From: Haematococcus lacustris
Lineage: Eukaryota > Chlorophyta > Chlorophyceae > Chlamydomonadales > Haematococcaceae
DNA: 64,000 nt
Assembly (NCBI GenBank): GCA_030144725.1
Contig: JASKMD010000152.1
Location: 61,001-125,000 of the forward strand
Direction: 5' to 3'
Made by a program: the position numbers and the translations under genes
Shown here: one piece after another, positions 54,601 to 64,000 of the stretch
Layout: every line of letters begins with the position of its first letter
Position numbering within the stretch: position 1 is the first letter of the stretch
The notes under the pieces: generated by a model
Told to the model about the DNA's origin: nothing
Database searches by the model: none
What the model saw: the letters and a program-made list of their open reading frames with translations, nothing else

Positions 54601-57330
54601 GCCCCTGCCCCTGCCCCTGCCCCTGCCCCTGCCCCTGCCCCTGCTCCTGCCCCTGCCCCTGCCCCTGCCCCTGTCCCTGCCCCTGCCCCTGCCCCTGCTC
54701 CTGCCCCTACCCCTGCCCCTGCCCCTGCCCCCGCCTCTACCCTTCCCCTCTCCCCTTCCTTAGCTCCTCCCCTTCCCCCTCCCTCCCCTCCCACCCTAGC
54801 CAACCCTGCTCCCTCCGCCCCCAGGGCCTCTGGCTCGCCCTGACCGTTCACTGGTTGGACGCACGGCAGGGCCACGCTCTTGCTCACGCTCAGCGCTGGG
54901 CCGCCTGCGGCGCGGAACCGCACCAAGGCCTCCACCACCACTTCCCCGTCCTTGACCCGATCCGCCACCAGGATGGTGAGGTCGTCCGCGTACTCCTTGG
55001 TGGGAAGCGCGGGGGTCAGGGTGGCAGCGTGCATGGCCAGGGGACTAGTGGGAATAGCGGGGGTGGTGATGCGACCCGCCCGCTGGAGCGAGCTGAGGTA
55101 GCTAACGAGCGGTTGCAACACCACACACCAGTACAACGGGGAAGCCCCACTGCCCTGTAGAAGCCCAGAGGCCAAGGGGAAGCTGTCGGTGAGGTAGCCG
55201 TTGACGAGCACCTGGCTGGTGGCCCCCCGGTGCAGCAGCTGCGCCCAGCGCACGTGCCCCTGCTGGCTGAACCCCATGGCCACTAGCGTGTCCTGGAGCA
55301 GGCTCCAGGAAACGTTGTCATAGGCCCCTGCCAGGTCCAGCAAGAGAAGCCAGGCAGGGCTGTGCCGCTGCTGGAGCCACTCCAGCAAGCCTAGGTGGAA
55401 CTGCACGCTGTCGTTGATGTCCCTCCCCAGGATGAAAGCTGACTGGGAAGGAGACACCAGCAGGTCTAGCGGCAGCTGCAGCCTGTCCTCTAGGGCCCGG
55501 GCCACCAGCCGCACATCGCAGTTGAGCAGCGTGATGGGGCGGTACCCCCGCCACCTGGTCTCTAGGCTTGCCAGCCTTGGGCACCAGGGTAATGACCCCA
55601 GTGAGGAACTCAGCCAGGGGGGCTGGGTCGCTCGTATCTGCCAGAGCCTCTCTCAGCATGGCTCGCAAAGGGCCCACCAGCTGAGGCCAAAGCCGGTCGT
55701 ACACCTCCATGGGCAGCCCGTCTAGCCCCGGGGCCTTGCTGTGAGCACTGCCTTGAAGGGCCCGACCCAGCTCCTCCTCCGAGAGCATGGGATCTCCCCC
55801 AGGCCCTTCCGCAGCCCTGGCCTGAGCGGGGGTGAGACGGGAGGTAAGGCAATTTAGCAGAGCGGCGCGCGCGGCTGGGTCGATGGCCTTTGCAGCGTAG
55901 ACTCCGGCAGGCGCGGCGGCTGAATAGTGAAGTTCAAAAGCCTGGCACGCTGAGCGCACCCCGTTTGGAGTGGTGAGGTCGGCCGCCAAGCCGGGCTGCC
56001 CGGGGAGCTGAAGGGAGGAGATGAGGGTGGGGGTGTGCGCAGGCTGGTCGCGGTGGTAGAAAAAGAAGGAGGAGCGGTCGCCATACACTTGGTCCAGGAC
56101 AGCGCTGGCTAGCAGGGACTGATGGGCCACTTGCACACGCTCCCCCACCCCGGCTAGGGCTGTCGTCTCACCGAGGTGCTGCGCTGCAAGCACCTCTGCC
56201 TGGCCGACCTGCTCTGCTTGCTGCAGTTGGCGCACGAGGTGGGCCCTTGCAGCCAAGGCTGCCTTCTCCCTGCGTTGCCGCAGGTCACGCCTTGCTCGGC
56301 GCTTGGTCCGCAGGAACTGCTGGGCCCGCAGGGCCATGCCCTGCTTGATGCGGGCCCACCTGGCCCTGTGCCCGTCCCTAGGCTGCGTCCCCAGCTGTCT
56401 GGCGGCCTCATGGTGAGCGTCCTCCGCCAGCAGGTACCCCTTGAGATAGTCCAGCAGCTCAGGGTCGTCAAGGTGGGCGGGGTGCCGCTGCCAGGGGGCG
56501 GGGGCAGTGAGGGGGGGGTCGGGAGGGCACAGGGAGACAGAGACGGGCTGGTGGTCGGTGGGCACCGGCCGCACCCCCAAGATGGTGCTGTCCAACTGCC
56601 ACTGAGCTAGGCCCTCCGAGACATACCACCGGTCTAGGCGGGCGCCTGTCTGCCAACGCTCACTGAAGTGAGTGAGGTCCCTGGCAGAGGGGGGGCGTAG
56701 CTGCCGCCAGGCGTCCACCAGGCCCCTCTCCGTCACCAGCTGCCTCAGCTGCTCTGCCCCCTGGCCCCGGCTACCCACCCAGGCCTCCCCGTGCTGAGAG
56801 CCCTGCGGGACCCCTACCCTATCCCAAGGGGAGAGGATGCAATTGAAGTCACCCCCCATGATGATGAGGCGGCCCTCCGCAGATGGGGGAAGGCAGGCGG
56901 GGAGGCAAACAGAAAAGAACGTGGAGCGCTCCGACTGTTGCGCTGGGGCATACACGCACACCAAGGAGACAGACCTACCAGCCAGAACCCCGTCCACTCG
57001 CAGGACCCGACCCTGGGCCGCCTCTGCCTGCAGCTGCACCTGGGTGCACCCCTTCAGGAGGGTGGAGGGCTTCACGAGCACTAGGCAACCCTGGGAGCTG
57101 CCGGTGCCGGGAGTGTAGAACCACTGCCCACGCCAGGCTGGCTTGGCCCCGGAGAGGGCTTCAGCCCACTGCCACACGCTTTCCGCCTTGTGGCACTCTT
57201 GGAGGAAAACCACCTGCGCTGGGCTGTCAGCGGCCCAGTCTAGCAGAGCCTGAAGCTTGTGCGGTTGGGCTAGGCCCTGCACGTTGAGGGTGACCGCCAT
57301 AAACCTGGCAGCCACACCTGGGCGCTGCAT
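51656..57330 (-). CDS. LINE ORF2: endonuclease / reverse transcriptase (two frameshifts)
   Basis: The start ATG at 57328-57330 lies 2 nt after the ORF1 stop. Frame 1 (to about 55549) holds the APE endonuclease: LNVQGLA, LQEC, GGDFNCILSPWDR, LDRWYV and TDHQPVSV, then the start of RT (KAPGLDGLPMEVYDRLWPQL). A C5 run at 55545-55549 shifts to frame 2 at YRPITLLN. This continues through SQSAFILGRDINDSV, LLLDLAGAYDNVSW and the catalytic EYADDLTIL. A CCCCTG/GGGGCA hexanucleotide array (54327-54740) then adds Gly/Ala/Arg codons, and one odd unit at 54521-54527 shifts to frame 3 at HLGVPLGA. Frame 3 ends with the knuckle CRLCQPGQLETLTHAFLTCP. It would nick the target and prime reverse transcription there. 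Both shifts lie in error-prone runs and may be assembly errors. Confidence 0.9.
54321..54750. repeat. CCCCTG hexanucleotide array inside the RT gene
   Basis: About 65-70 units of CCCCTG (GGGGCA on the coding strand), nearly perfect for the first 200 bp with scattered variants later. It lies between the RT catalytic YADD and the LGVPLG motif and inflates that loop by well over 100 residues of (Gly-Ala)n or (Gly-Arg)n. Confidence 0.95.
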
Positions 57331-57332
57331 AG

Positions 57333-59414
57333 CTAAGCTTGGCTCGCCCCCGCGCGGGCTACGCGTGTGTGGATGAGGGTGGTTGGGCTAGGAGGAGAAG
57401 GTTGACCTGACAGGGGGTGGGGAGGGACGGAAGTGGCCTCAATGCAAGCGAGCTTAGCCCCAGGGCGACGAAGGCGGACTCGGGGCTCACGACTATAGAT
57501 GGCTAGGGGGGGCCGAGGGGGAAGAGGACCGAAGGGCAGACCCTCTTCATCCTGGGCACCTACTCGCTCCGGCTGCTGCCGCTTTGGCACCCTGGGCCTC
57601 TCCTCTTGGGGGCAAGGTGACTCAACTACAGGGCTGGCAGAGGCCCCCTGCGAGCTGGCTAGGCTGGTGGTGGGGCTGAGCAGGCCGTAGCGGATCGTGT
57701 GTGGGGTCCCACGGCCAAGGTGGGTAGCACGCTGCCTGCCGGCTTGCCGCTGCCAAGGCTGAGCCTCCCTCTCATCAGAGCTAGAACTTGAAGAGAGAAT
57801 GCCAAAGCGGCGTCGGCGAGGCCCACCTTGGGCTTGTTGGGCTGCTGGCTGTGTAGAGCCTCCCCTAGGCCAACGCTGAGCCTCCCGCTGAAGCTCCTCC
57901 CTAACGGCCCTCCTGTCATCCGGAGAAGGGCGCGGAGAGGCCCTAGTGACGCTGACAGACCTGCGAGGAGGCTGACTGCCATGGAGCTCTACGGCCCGGC
58001 CTCGCGCAAAGACAAGCCGGCTGTCCACCCAGCTCGAGGGACTGACTTCTAGCGTTGGGAGGGGAAGGGTGGACCCAACACTCAGGGCGGCGGGGTCCGC
58101 TAACTCAGCGTCCATGAGGGAGGGAGGGCTGCCGGAAGGGGCTCCACCTACCCACTGCCCGGCCGCTACTAGGCCCCTGGCTGTGGCAGCTCTGAGCTTT
58201 TTGGCCGCAACCTTGCCTCTGAAGGCTAGCACCGCGCCCTTGGTTAGGGCCTTCTCCAGCAGCCCCAAGTGACAAGGGAGGCGAGGGGAGGCTGACAGGG
58301 GGGGGCTGGGAGGGGAGCTCATGGCGATGGGTCCCTCAGGGTGGAGGGAGAGAGGAGAAAAGGAAAGAGGGTTGGCCAAAGGGAGGTGGGGGGGGCCAGA
58401 GGGTTGCACAAAAGGTAGGGAGGTAGGAGGGGGGTGACACATGGGGTCAGGTACAAAAGGAGGCAGGTGCGTCCGGGCCACAAAGGCCCCTGGGGCTTTG
58501 GGCTGGAAGGTGGTGGACGTAGGGAAAATGGTAGGGATCAGGGGGTGGGAAAGGCGGGGACAGTCCAGAGCCATCGGGGTAGCTCCAATCCCCGGTGCAG
58601 CCGCAGCCGCAGCCCCAGCCCCAGCCCCACCCCCAGCCCCAGCCCCAGCCCCAGCCGCAGCCGCAGCCCCAGCCCCAGCCCCAGCCCCAGCCCCAGCCCC
58701 AGCCCCAGCCCCAGCCCCAGCCCCAGCCCCAGCCCCAGCCCCAGCCCCAGCCCCAGCCCCAGCCCCAGTCCCAGCCCCAGCCCCAACCGCAGCCGCAGCC
58801 CCAGCCTTAGCCGCAGCCGCAACCCCAGTCCCATGCCTAGCCCCGGCCCCAGCCTCACCCTTGGCCCCAGCTGTAGCTCCTGCTCCCGCCCCATCCCCAT
58901 CCCCCGCCCCCGCCCCCGCCCCCGCCCCCGCCCCCGCCCCCGCCCCCGCCGCCGCCCCCGCCCCCGCCCCCGCCCCCGCCCCAACCCCAGGCCCAGCCTC
59001 TGCCCCTGCCCCTGCACCTGCACCAGCTCCAGCCCCATCCACCGCCCCAAACCCAGCCCCAAGCCGAGCCCAAACCTCAGACCCCTCCCGGGCCCTCGCC
59101 GCAGACCGAGCTGTAACCCCAACCCCTACTCCTATCCCCCAACCCCGCTGCTCTGTGTCACCCCTTGAGGGAACTTGGGCCGCCCATGACGGGCCTAGCC
59201 ACTGGCCCCCGGGACGCTCCGTAACAGCTGGGCCCCAAGAGCATACAAACCGGGGATGCCTCCCACGTGAGGGAGCGGACGGGCGGATTCCTAAACCTTG
59301 AAGCCCACGCCCTGTAGCCCCTGACTTGACCTCTGAGCCTGACCCCGCCCCATCCTCTCCTCCCACCTCTGACCCCGCTCCTTCCCCCGCCCTTGCCCCT
59401 AACCCCGCCTCCAT
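57333..59414 (-). CDS. LINE ORF1 (693 residues)
   Basis: A single frame from an ATG at 59414 to a TAG 2 nt before the ORF2 start. The N-terminal third is inflated by (Gly-Ala)n coded by CCCCAG/CCCCCG arrays on the + strand (58600-58985). The C-terminal half has normal composition: LEKALTKGAVLAFRGKVAAK, an RRRRFGILSSSSSSDE basic/Ser patch, a second RYGLLSPTTSL variant, and an Arg/Pro-rich tail. No RRM or CCHC zinc knuckle is visible. By position it should be the RNA-binding nucleocapsid-like protein. The tight stop-start junction suggests ORF2 is translated by termination-reinitiation. Confidence 0.72.
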   Translation of the reverse strand: MEAGLGARAGEGAGSEVGGEDGAGSGSEVKSGATGRGLQGLGIRPSAPSRGRHPRFVCSWGPAVTERPGGQWLGPSWAAQVPSRGDTEQRGWGIGVGVGVTARSAARAREGSEVWARLGAGFGAVDGAGAGAGAGAGAEAGPGVGAGAGAGAGAAAGAGAGAGAGAGAGAGDGDGAGAGATAGAKGEAGAGARHGTGVAAAAKAGAAAAVGAGAGTGAGAGAGAGAGAGAGAGAGAGAGAGAGAGAGAGAAAAAGAGAGAGGGAGAGAAAAAAPGIGATPMALDCPRLSHPLIPTIFPTSTTFQPKAPGAFVARTHLPPFVPDPMCHPPPTSLPFVQPSGPPHLPLANPLSFSPLSLHPEGPIAMSSPPSPPLSASPRLPCHLGLLEKALTKGAVLAFRGKVAAKKLRAATARGLVAAGQWVGGAPSGSPPSLMDAELADPAALSVGSTLPLPTLEVSPSSWVDSRLVFARGRAVELHGSQPPRRSVSVTRASPRPSPDDRRAVREELQREAQRWPRGGSTQPAAQQAQGGPRRRRFGILSSSSSSDEREAQPWQRQAGRQRATHLGRGTPHTIRYGLLSPTTSLASSQGASASPVVESPCPQEERPRVPKRQQPERVGAQDEEGLPFGPLPPRPPLAIYSREPRVRLRRPGAKLACIEATSVPPHPLSGQPSPPSPTTLIHTRVARAGASQA
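58595..58985. repeat. CCCCAG / CCCCCG hexanucleotide arrays in ORF1
   Basis: CCCCAG units (58610-58870, with CCGCAG variants) are followed by CCCCCG units (58898-58982). Both are in frame with ORF1 as (Gly-Ala)n-type codons on the minus strand. Together with the array at 54321 this gives two separate GC hexanucleotide expansions in one retrotransposon. Confidence 0.93.
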
Positions 59415-59534
59415 CCCCGCCTCAAAGCCGGGGTTGGGGCTACGGGAAGCTGCGGTGGGAAGTTTGGGGGTGGCAGCGGGGTGAGGCAGCTGCTTTAGCT
59501 GAGCCCGCGAGACCTGCTCCTTCTGGTCGCCTCA

Positions 59535-62200
59535 GGCCTGGCCGTGCCACCCCCCGCTGTGGTGCGCTGGGTGGGGGTGGCAGCAGCCTGGTCAGGGTCA
59601 GGGCTCAGGGTGGCAGGGCTGAGCGGCTGCTGCTGCTGCCCCTGGGAGCCGCCCACCACCCTGGCCACCTCAGGCCTGGCCGTGCCACCCCCCGCTGTGG
59701 TGCGCTGGGTGGGGGTGGCAGCAGCCTGGTCAGGGTCAGGGCTCAGGGTGGCAGGGCTGAGCGACTGCTGCTGCTGCCCCTGGGAGCCGCCCACCACCCT
59801 AGCCACCTCAGGCCTGGCCGTGCCACCCCCCGCTGTGGTGCGCTGGGTGGGGGTGGCAGCAGCCTGGTCAGGGTCAGGGCTCAGGGTGGCAGGGCTGAGC
59901 GACTGCTGCTGCTGCCCCTGGGAGCCGCCCACCACCCTGGCCACCTCAGGCCTGGCCGTGCCACCCCCCGCTGTGGTGCGCTGGGTGGGGGTGGCAGCAG
60001 CCTGGTCAGGGTCAGGGCTCAGGGTGGCAGGGCTGTGCGACTGCTGCTGCTGCCCCTGGGATCCGCCCACCACCCTGGCCACCTCAGGCCTGGCCGTGCC
60101 ACCCCCCGCTGTGGTGCGCTGGGTGGGGGTGGCAGCAGCCTGGTCAGGGTCAGGGCTCAGGGTGGCAGGGCTGAGCGACTGCTGCTGCTGCCCCTGGGAG
60201 CCGCCCACCACCCTAGCCACCTGAGGCCTGGCCGTGCCACCCCCCGCTGTGGTGCGCTGGGTGGGGGTGGCAGCAGCCTGGTCAGGGTCAGGGCTCAGGG
60301 TGGCAGGGCTGAGCGACTGCTGCTGCTGCCCCTGGGAGCCGCCCACCACCCTGGCCACCTCAGGCCTGGCCGTGCCACCCCCCGCTGTGGTGCGCTGGGT
60401 GGGGGTGGCAGCAGCCTGGTCAGGGTCAGGGCTCAGGGTGGCAGGGCTGTGCGACTGCTGCTGCTGCCCCTGGGATCCGCCCACCACCCTGGCCACCTCA
60501 GGCCTGGCCGTGCCACCCCCCGCTGTGGTGCGCTGGGTGGGGGTGGCAGCAGCCTGGTCAGGGTCAGGGCTCAGGGTGGCAGGGCTGAGCGACTGCTGCT
60601 GCTGCCCCTGGGAGCCGCCCACCACCCTAGCCACCTCAGGCCTGGCCGTGCCACCCCCCGCTGTGGTGCGCTGGGTGGGGGTGGCAGCAGCCTGGTCAGG
60701 GTCAGGGCTCAGGGTGGCAGGGCTGAGCGACTGCTGCTGCTGCCCCTGGGAGCCGCCCACCACCCTGGCCACCTCAGGCCTGGCCGTGCCACCCCCCGCT
60801 GTGGTGCGCTGGGTGGGGGTGGCAGCAGCCTGGTCAGGGTCAGGGCTCAGGGTGGCAGGGCTGAGCGACTGCTGCTGCTGCCCCTGGGAGCCGCCCACCA
60901 CCCTGGCCACCTCAGGCCTGGCCGTGCCACCCCCCGCTGTGGTGCGCTGGGTGGGGGTGGCAGCAGCCTGGTCAGGGTCAGGGCTCAGGGTGGCAGGGCT
61001 GAGCGACTGCTGCTGCTGCCCCTGGGAGCCGCCCACCACCCTGGCCACCTCAGGCCTGGCCGTGCCACCCCCCGCTGTGGTGCGCTGGGTGGGGGTGGCA
61101 GCAGCCTGGTCAGGGTCAGGGCTCAGGGTGGCAGGGCTGAGCGACTGCTGCTGCTGCCCCTGGGAGCCGCCCACCACCCTGGCCACCTCAGGCCTGGCCG
61201 TGCCACCCCCCGCTGTGGTGCGCTGGGTGGGGGTGGCAGCAGCCTGGTCAGGGTCAGGGCTCAGGGTGGCAGGGCTGAGCGACTGCTGCTGCTGCCCCTG
61301 GGAGCCGCCTACCACCCTAGCCACCTCAGGCCTGGCCGTGCCACCCCCCGCTGTGGTGCGCTGGGTGGGGGTGGCAGCAGCCTGGTCAGGGTCAGGGCTC
61401 AGGGTGGCACGGCTGAGCGACTGCTGCTGCTGCCCCTGGGAGCCGCCTACCACCCTAGCCACCTCAGGCCTGGCCGTGCCACCCCCCGCTGTGGTGCGCT
61501 GGGTGGGGGTGGCAGCAGCCTGGTCAGGGTCAGGGCTCAGGGTGGCAGGGCTGAGCGACTGCTGCTGCTGCCCCTGGGAGCCGCCCACCACCCTGGCCAC
61601 CTCAGGCCTGGCCGTGCCACCCCCCGCTGTGGTGCGCTGGGTGGGGGTGGCAGCAGCCTGGTCAGGGTCAGGGCTCAGGGTGGCAGGGCTGAGCGACTGC
61701 TGCTGCTGCCCCTGGGAGCCGCCCACCACCCTGGCCACCTCAGGCCTGGCCGTGCCACCCCCCGCTGTGGTGCGCTGGGTGGGGGTGGCAGCAGCCTGGT
61801 CAGGGTCAGGGCTCAGGGTGGCAGGGCTGAGCGACTGCTGCTGCTGCCCCTGGGAGCCGCCTACCACCCTAGCCACCTCAGGCCTGGCCGTGCCACCCCC
61901 CGCTGTGGTGCGCTGGGTGGGGGTGACAGCAGCCTGGTCAGGGTCAGGGCTCAGGGTGGCAGGGCTGAGCGACTGCTGCTGCTGCCCCTGGGAGCCGCCC
62001 ACCACCCTGGCCACCTCAGGCCTGGCCGTGCCACCCCCCGCTGTGGTGCGCTGGGTGGGGGTGGCAGCAGCCTGGTCAGGGTCAGGGCTCAGGGTGGCAG
62101 GGCTGAGCGACTGCTGCTGCTGCCCCTGGGAGCCGCCCACCACCCTGGCCACCTCAGGCCTGGCCGGGCCACCACCCGCTGCGGTGCGCTGGGTGGGGGT
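59535..62200 (-). repeat. 138-bp tandem array, about 19 units, near the LINE 5' end
   Basis: GGCCTGGCCGTGCCACC starts at 59535, 59673, 59811, 59949 and so on to a diverged copy at 62157: 20 starts, 19 exact 138-bp steps. Units are nearly identical; sparse variants (CTGTGCGAC for CTGAGCGAC, GGATCC for GGAGCC, CCTAG for CCTGG) show a three-unit (414-bp) higher-order duplication in units 2-7. A minus frame without stops reads a 46-residue unit (VARVVGGSQGQQQQSLSPAT...DPDQAAATPTQRTTAGGG) and ends at 59495. Its only upstream ATG (62560) lies outside the element, so the array is more likely 5' UTR than protein. Confidence 0.93.
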
Positions 62201-62471
62201 AGTAGTAACATGGTCAGAGACAGGGCCCGGGGTGGCAGGGGGGGGCTGGTGTTGGGGGGCGGGGAGGCGGGGCTGCTCAGCCGGGGAGGGAGGGGTATGG
62301 TCTTGCCCTGTTTGAGGTGGGGGTGGGGGAGGAGGGGTAGTGGGCTGACCAGAAGGTGCAGAGGAGGGAGGGTGGGTGGCAGGGTGGTTGTGGGACTGGT
62401 CAGGGGGATGATCAGGGCGCCGTGGCGAGTGCCCAGAATGGGGAGGGGTAGGGGGTGGAGGGGGAGGGGGT

Positions 62472-62508
62472 ACCTGCTGTGCATTGCTTTGCCTGCTTTG
62501 ACCGCTTT
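62472..62508. repeat. 37-bp LINE target site duplication, 5'-end copy
   Basis: Identical to 51162-51198. Beyond it the host sequence continues GACCGCTTTGCGG. Confidence 0.93.
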
Positions 62509-63622
62509 GACCGCTTTGCGGAGAATGTTTAGCAGGGCTTGCAGAGGCGTGTACTTGCATTGTCCCGCTGACGCGGAGATTAGCTTAGCTTGCCTTGCAC
62601 ATCTACACGTGCGCTGCTTGCCACCTTCATCCCCGTAAGCATAGTCCCAACAGAGCACCACGACCTGCAATAGGCAGAGATCATAGCCTTGCAGAGCACC
62701 AGCCTACACGACTCGTATTGCAACCTTGTAAAAATGCAGCCAACCCTACACATACAGCCTGCTCCTAGCAGAGTCCCAGTATAGCCTGCCAACACACGTC
62801 CAACACCTTGCTACAGCACATTCACTTAAGCCTAGCAGAAGTGCACAAATACAACCAGCCTACTCAAGAGCTGCTCAATTTCATATTGCCAGCGACGGCA
62901 GCGGCAGCAGCATCGTGACTATGCGCAAGGCACGGGGTGGTCGGCGGTCGCGGGCCGCCAAAATGGGTCCATACAGCCCACTGCTGCTGCTGCTGCTGTT
63001 GGGCCGACTGTCATCGGATGAGGAATCTATTGCAATATGAGCCAAAATGTTGGTCTAAATTTGAACACCTCGCCTCGCCTCGCCTGTCTCGCCGCATTGG
63101 AATCGTAGAATTCAAAAACGCCGCATGGAGCCACATGGAGCCTCGCCTCGCCTCGCCCCATTGGAATAGGGCTGTAAGTCACAGGTATAAGTTGCATGTC
63201 AGTCATGGCTTGGCAGCATGCGGGGGAGCGCATGTCTTGATCAATCTGTCGCCACTGCAGGCAGCAACTCACATCTACAAACACACCCACACAAGCAACA
63301 CCGCACAACGTCCCATCTTTGACTGCCTGATTTACCGCGTCAGTTCCAACTCCTGCCAACACCTCTACCAAGAGCCACCGGTACTACCAACCTGACCCAA
63401 ACCCAAGACCCAAGTCCCAAACAAGCAATTTGTGCACAAGCACACGGTCTCGTCTTTTGCTTGCCCCTTCTCGTCCACAATCCACTTCCACGGCATAGCC
63501 TAAGGTCGCCATGTCTGACATGTCTAGATTAACCATAGACCTTGTCCACAAGCCTCAACTGCCTGTCATACTGCACCAAGCCCATGTCAAAACCTCCATC
63601 ACATGCACATCTCACTCGACGG
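62509..63622. other. Right part of the split TIR element and flank, no gene seen
   Basis: 62509-63174 is the right half of the TIR element with inverted GAGGC tracts (CCTCGCCTCGCC at about 63067-63085 and 63142-63158). A CTGCTGCTG run lies at 62980-63000. 63178-63622 is unassigned flank before the last gene. Confidence 0.45.
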
Positions 63623-64000
63623 TCACTCATATCTTGGCACTGATGACAAGTCATGAAAGATCACTCGGAACTTAGTGGAAGTCATGGACCACTTTTGTTC
63701 TTCATATTCTTCGCGCTTGATCTTGACCCAGCAACCAGACTGGCAGTAGGCAGCCTGATTCTCAATGCTCCCGCGGATGTGGATGTCTAGCCAGCGGGCC
63801 CAGGGCTGCTCAGCCATGAGCTGCAGCGACTCAAACATGCCCTCCCCATCGGCACGCTCTGTGCAGTAAATGCTGACCTGATGCAGTTCAGGCATGCGCA
63901 TCACCAGCGTGTGCCAAAACTTTAGTGAGGGCTGCATGCTGCCATTCATAAAGCCAAGCTGAGTGCAAGTGGGGCACATGGAAGCCAGTGACGAAACATC
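63623..64000 (-). CDS. 3' exon of an unidentified gene, continues beyond the window
   Basis: The minus frame is open from the window edge to a stop at 63623-63625, giving about 125 residues of normal composition. It begins DVSSLASMCPTCTQLGFMNG, followed by KFWHTLVMRMPELHQVSIYC, AEQPWARWLDIHIRG and a charged REEYEEQKWSM near the end. The spacing of hydrophobic residues around LASMCPTCTQLGF and MPELHQVSIYC resembles leucine-rich repeats of F-box/LRR proteins, but this is weak. No intron is needed within it. The start and most of the protein lie outside. Confidence 0.5.
   Translation of the reverse strand, partial: DVSSLASMCPTCTQLGFMNGSMQPSLKFWHTLVMRMPELHQVSIYCTERADGEGMFESLQLMAEQPWARWLDIHIRGSIENQAAYCQSGCWVKIKREEYEEQKWSMTSTKFRVIFHDLSSVPRYE

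Larger units (their letters stand above)
51199..62471 (-). mobile_element. L1-like non-LTR retrotransposon, 11.3 kb, near intact
   Basis: Minus-strand element. Its 3' end is a poly(A) tail (T-run 51196-51216 on +) and its 5' junction is at 62471; a 37-bp target duplication flanks both. Order 5' to 3': C/T-rich leader, 138-bp tandem array (62200-59535), ORF1 (59414-57333), ORF2 (57330-51656) and a 3' UTR with an AGAGAGACTA tract. APE endonuclease, L1-type reverse transcriptase and a C-terminal zinc knuckle place it in the L1 group known from plants and green algae. Two single-base frameshifts in low-complexity runs are the only obvious lesions in ORF2. The low decay and identical duplications imply a recent insertion. 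Confidence 0.92.
50632..63174. mobile_element. TIR element (about 1.2 kb) split by a LINE
   Basis: The left end GGCCCCTATTCCAATG is followed by GAGGCGAGGCGAGG. The right end, read inward, is CAGCCCTATTCCAATGGGGC followed by the same GAGGC tract. TAA flanks both (50629-50631, 63175-63177). GGCCC-type ends with a TAA duplication suggest PIF/Harbinger, but TAA is short enough to arise by chance. ATTCCAATG next to GAGGCGAGG recurs inside each end (about 50769, and inverted at about 63094). Removing the LINE and one 37-bp duplicate leaves about 1233 bp. No transposase is recognised. Confidence 0.6.

Noticed and set aside
59495..62560. A 1021-codon minus frame as true LINE ORF1
   Set aside because: Its only ATG (62560) lies outside the element, beyond the target duplication, and it stops before the next ATG frame at 59414. 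Kept as possible 5' UTR or repeat frame only.
59393..62638. A 1081-codon + strand frame with a 46-residue repeat
   Set aside because: It is antisense to the LINE. All frames stay open because the unit length is 138 bp and contains no stops.

Overview
This window reads as nuclear DNA of a green alga, most likely a chlorophycean/volvocalean. The evidence is high GC, genes cut into many short exons by GT-AG introns, minisatellites inside introns, TGTAA poly(A) motifs, an N-myristoylated protein fused to WD40 repeats, and L1-like and hAT transposons. A repeated C-terminal protein module (41.7-41.9 kb, decayed copy at 43.4 kb) recalls predicted proteins of Haematococcus lacustris; that species guess is from memory and is weak.

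Layout. 1-10.3 kb is mostly repeats: CAG/CT-rich low complexity, a dispersed repeat in three copies, a 108-bp minisatellite, scraps of unrecognised exons, and a perfect 1.64-kb CCCGC array (6963-8604). A small hAT transposon with exact 8-bp target duplications (9505-10294) and a long fold-back hairpin (10312-10594) follow. 10984-19440 (+) is a 12-exon zinc alcohol dehydrogenase of the cinnamyl-alcohol-dehydrogenase type. Two of its introns need GC donors, and its ninth intron carries a splice-site-bearing minisatellite and a 2.3-kb hAT element. Convergent to it is a Use1-type SNARE gene (22059-19846, -), with an unrecognised minus gene just upstream (23079-22118). 23776-36177 (+) is a 25-exon gene for an N-terminally acylated STAND/NLR-like protein with about 15 WD40 units and no visible P-loop.

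37.8-41.2 kb holds two related transposon copies 16 bp apart. 41.3-44.2 kb has two copies of a short domain whose motif resembles the RuvC-III of TnpB/Fanzor nucleases. 44.4-47.1 kb (+) is a coiled-coil gene, and 48.7-49.9 kb holds another coiled-coil reading frame with local duplications. From 50632 to 63174 lies a terminal-inverted-repeat element split by an 11.3-kb L1-like retrotransposon on the minus strand (51199-62471). That LINE has a poly(A) tail, a 37-bp target duplication, ORF1, an ORF2 with endonuclease, reverse transcriptase and zinc knuckle, and a 138-bp tandem array near its 5' end. The window ends in the 3' exon of an unidentified minus-strand gene.

The two best host genes were assembled by hand from splice sites and protein continuity; both models keep frame from start to stop (417 and 1229 codons including stop). 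No RNA genes or CRISPR arrays were recognised.
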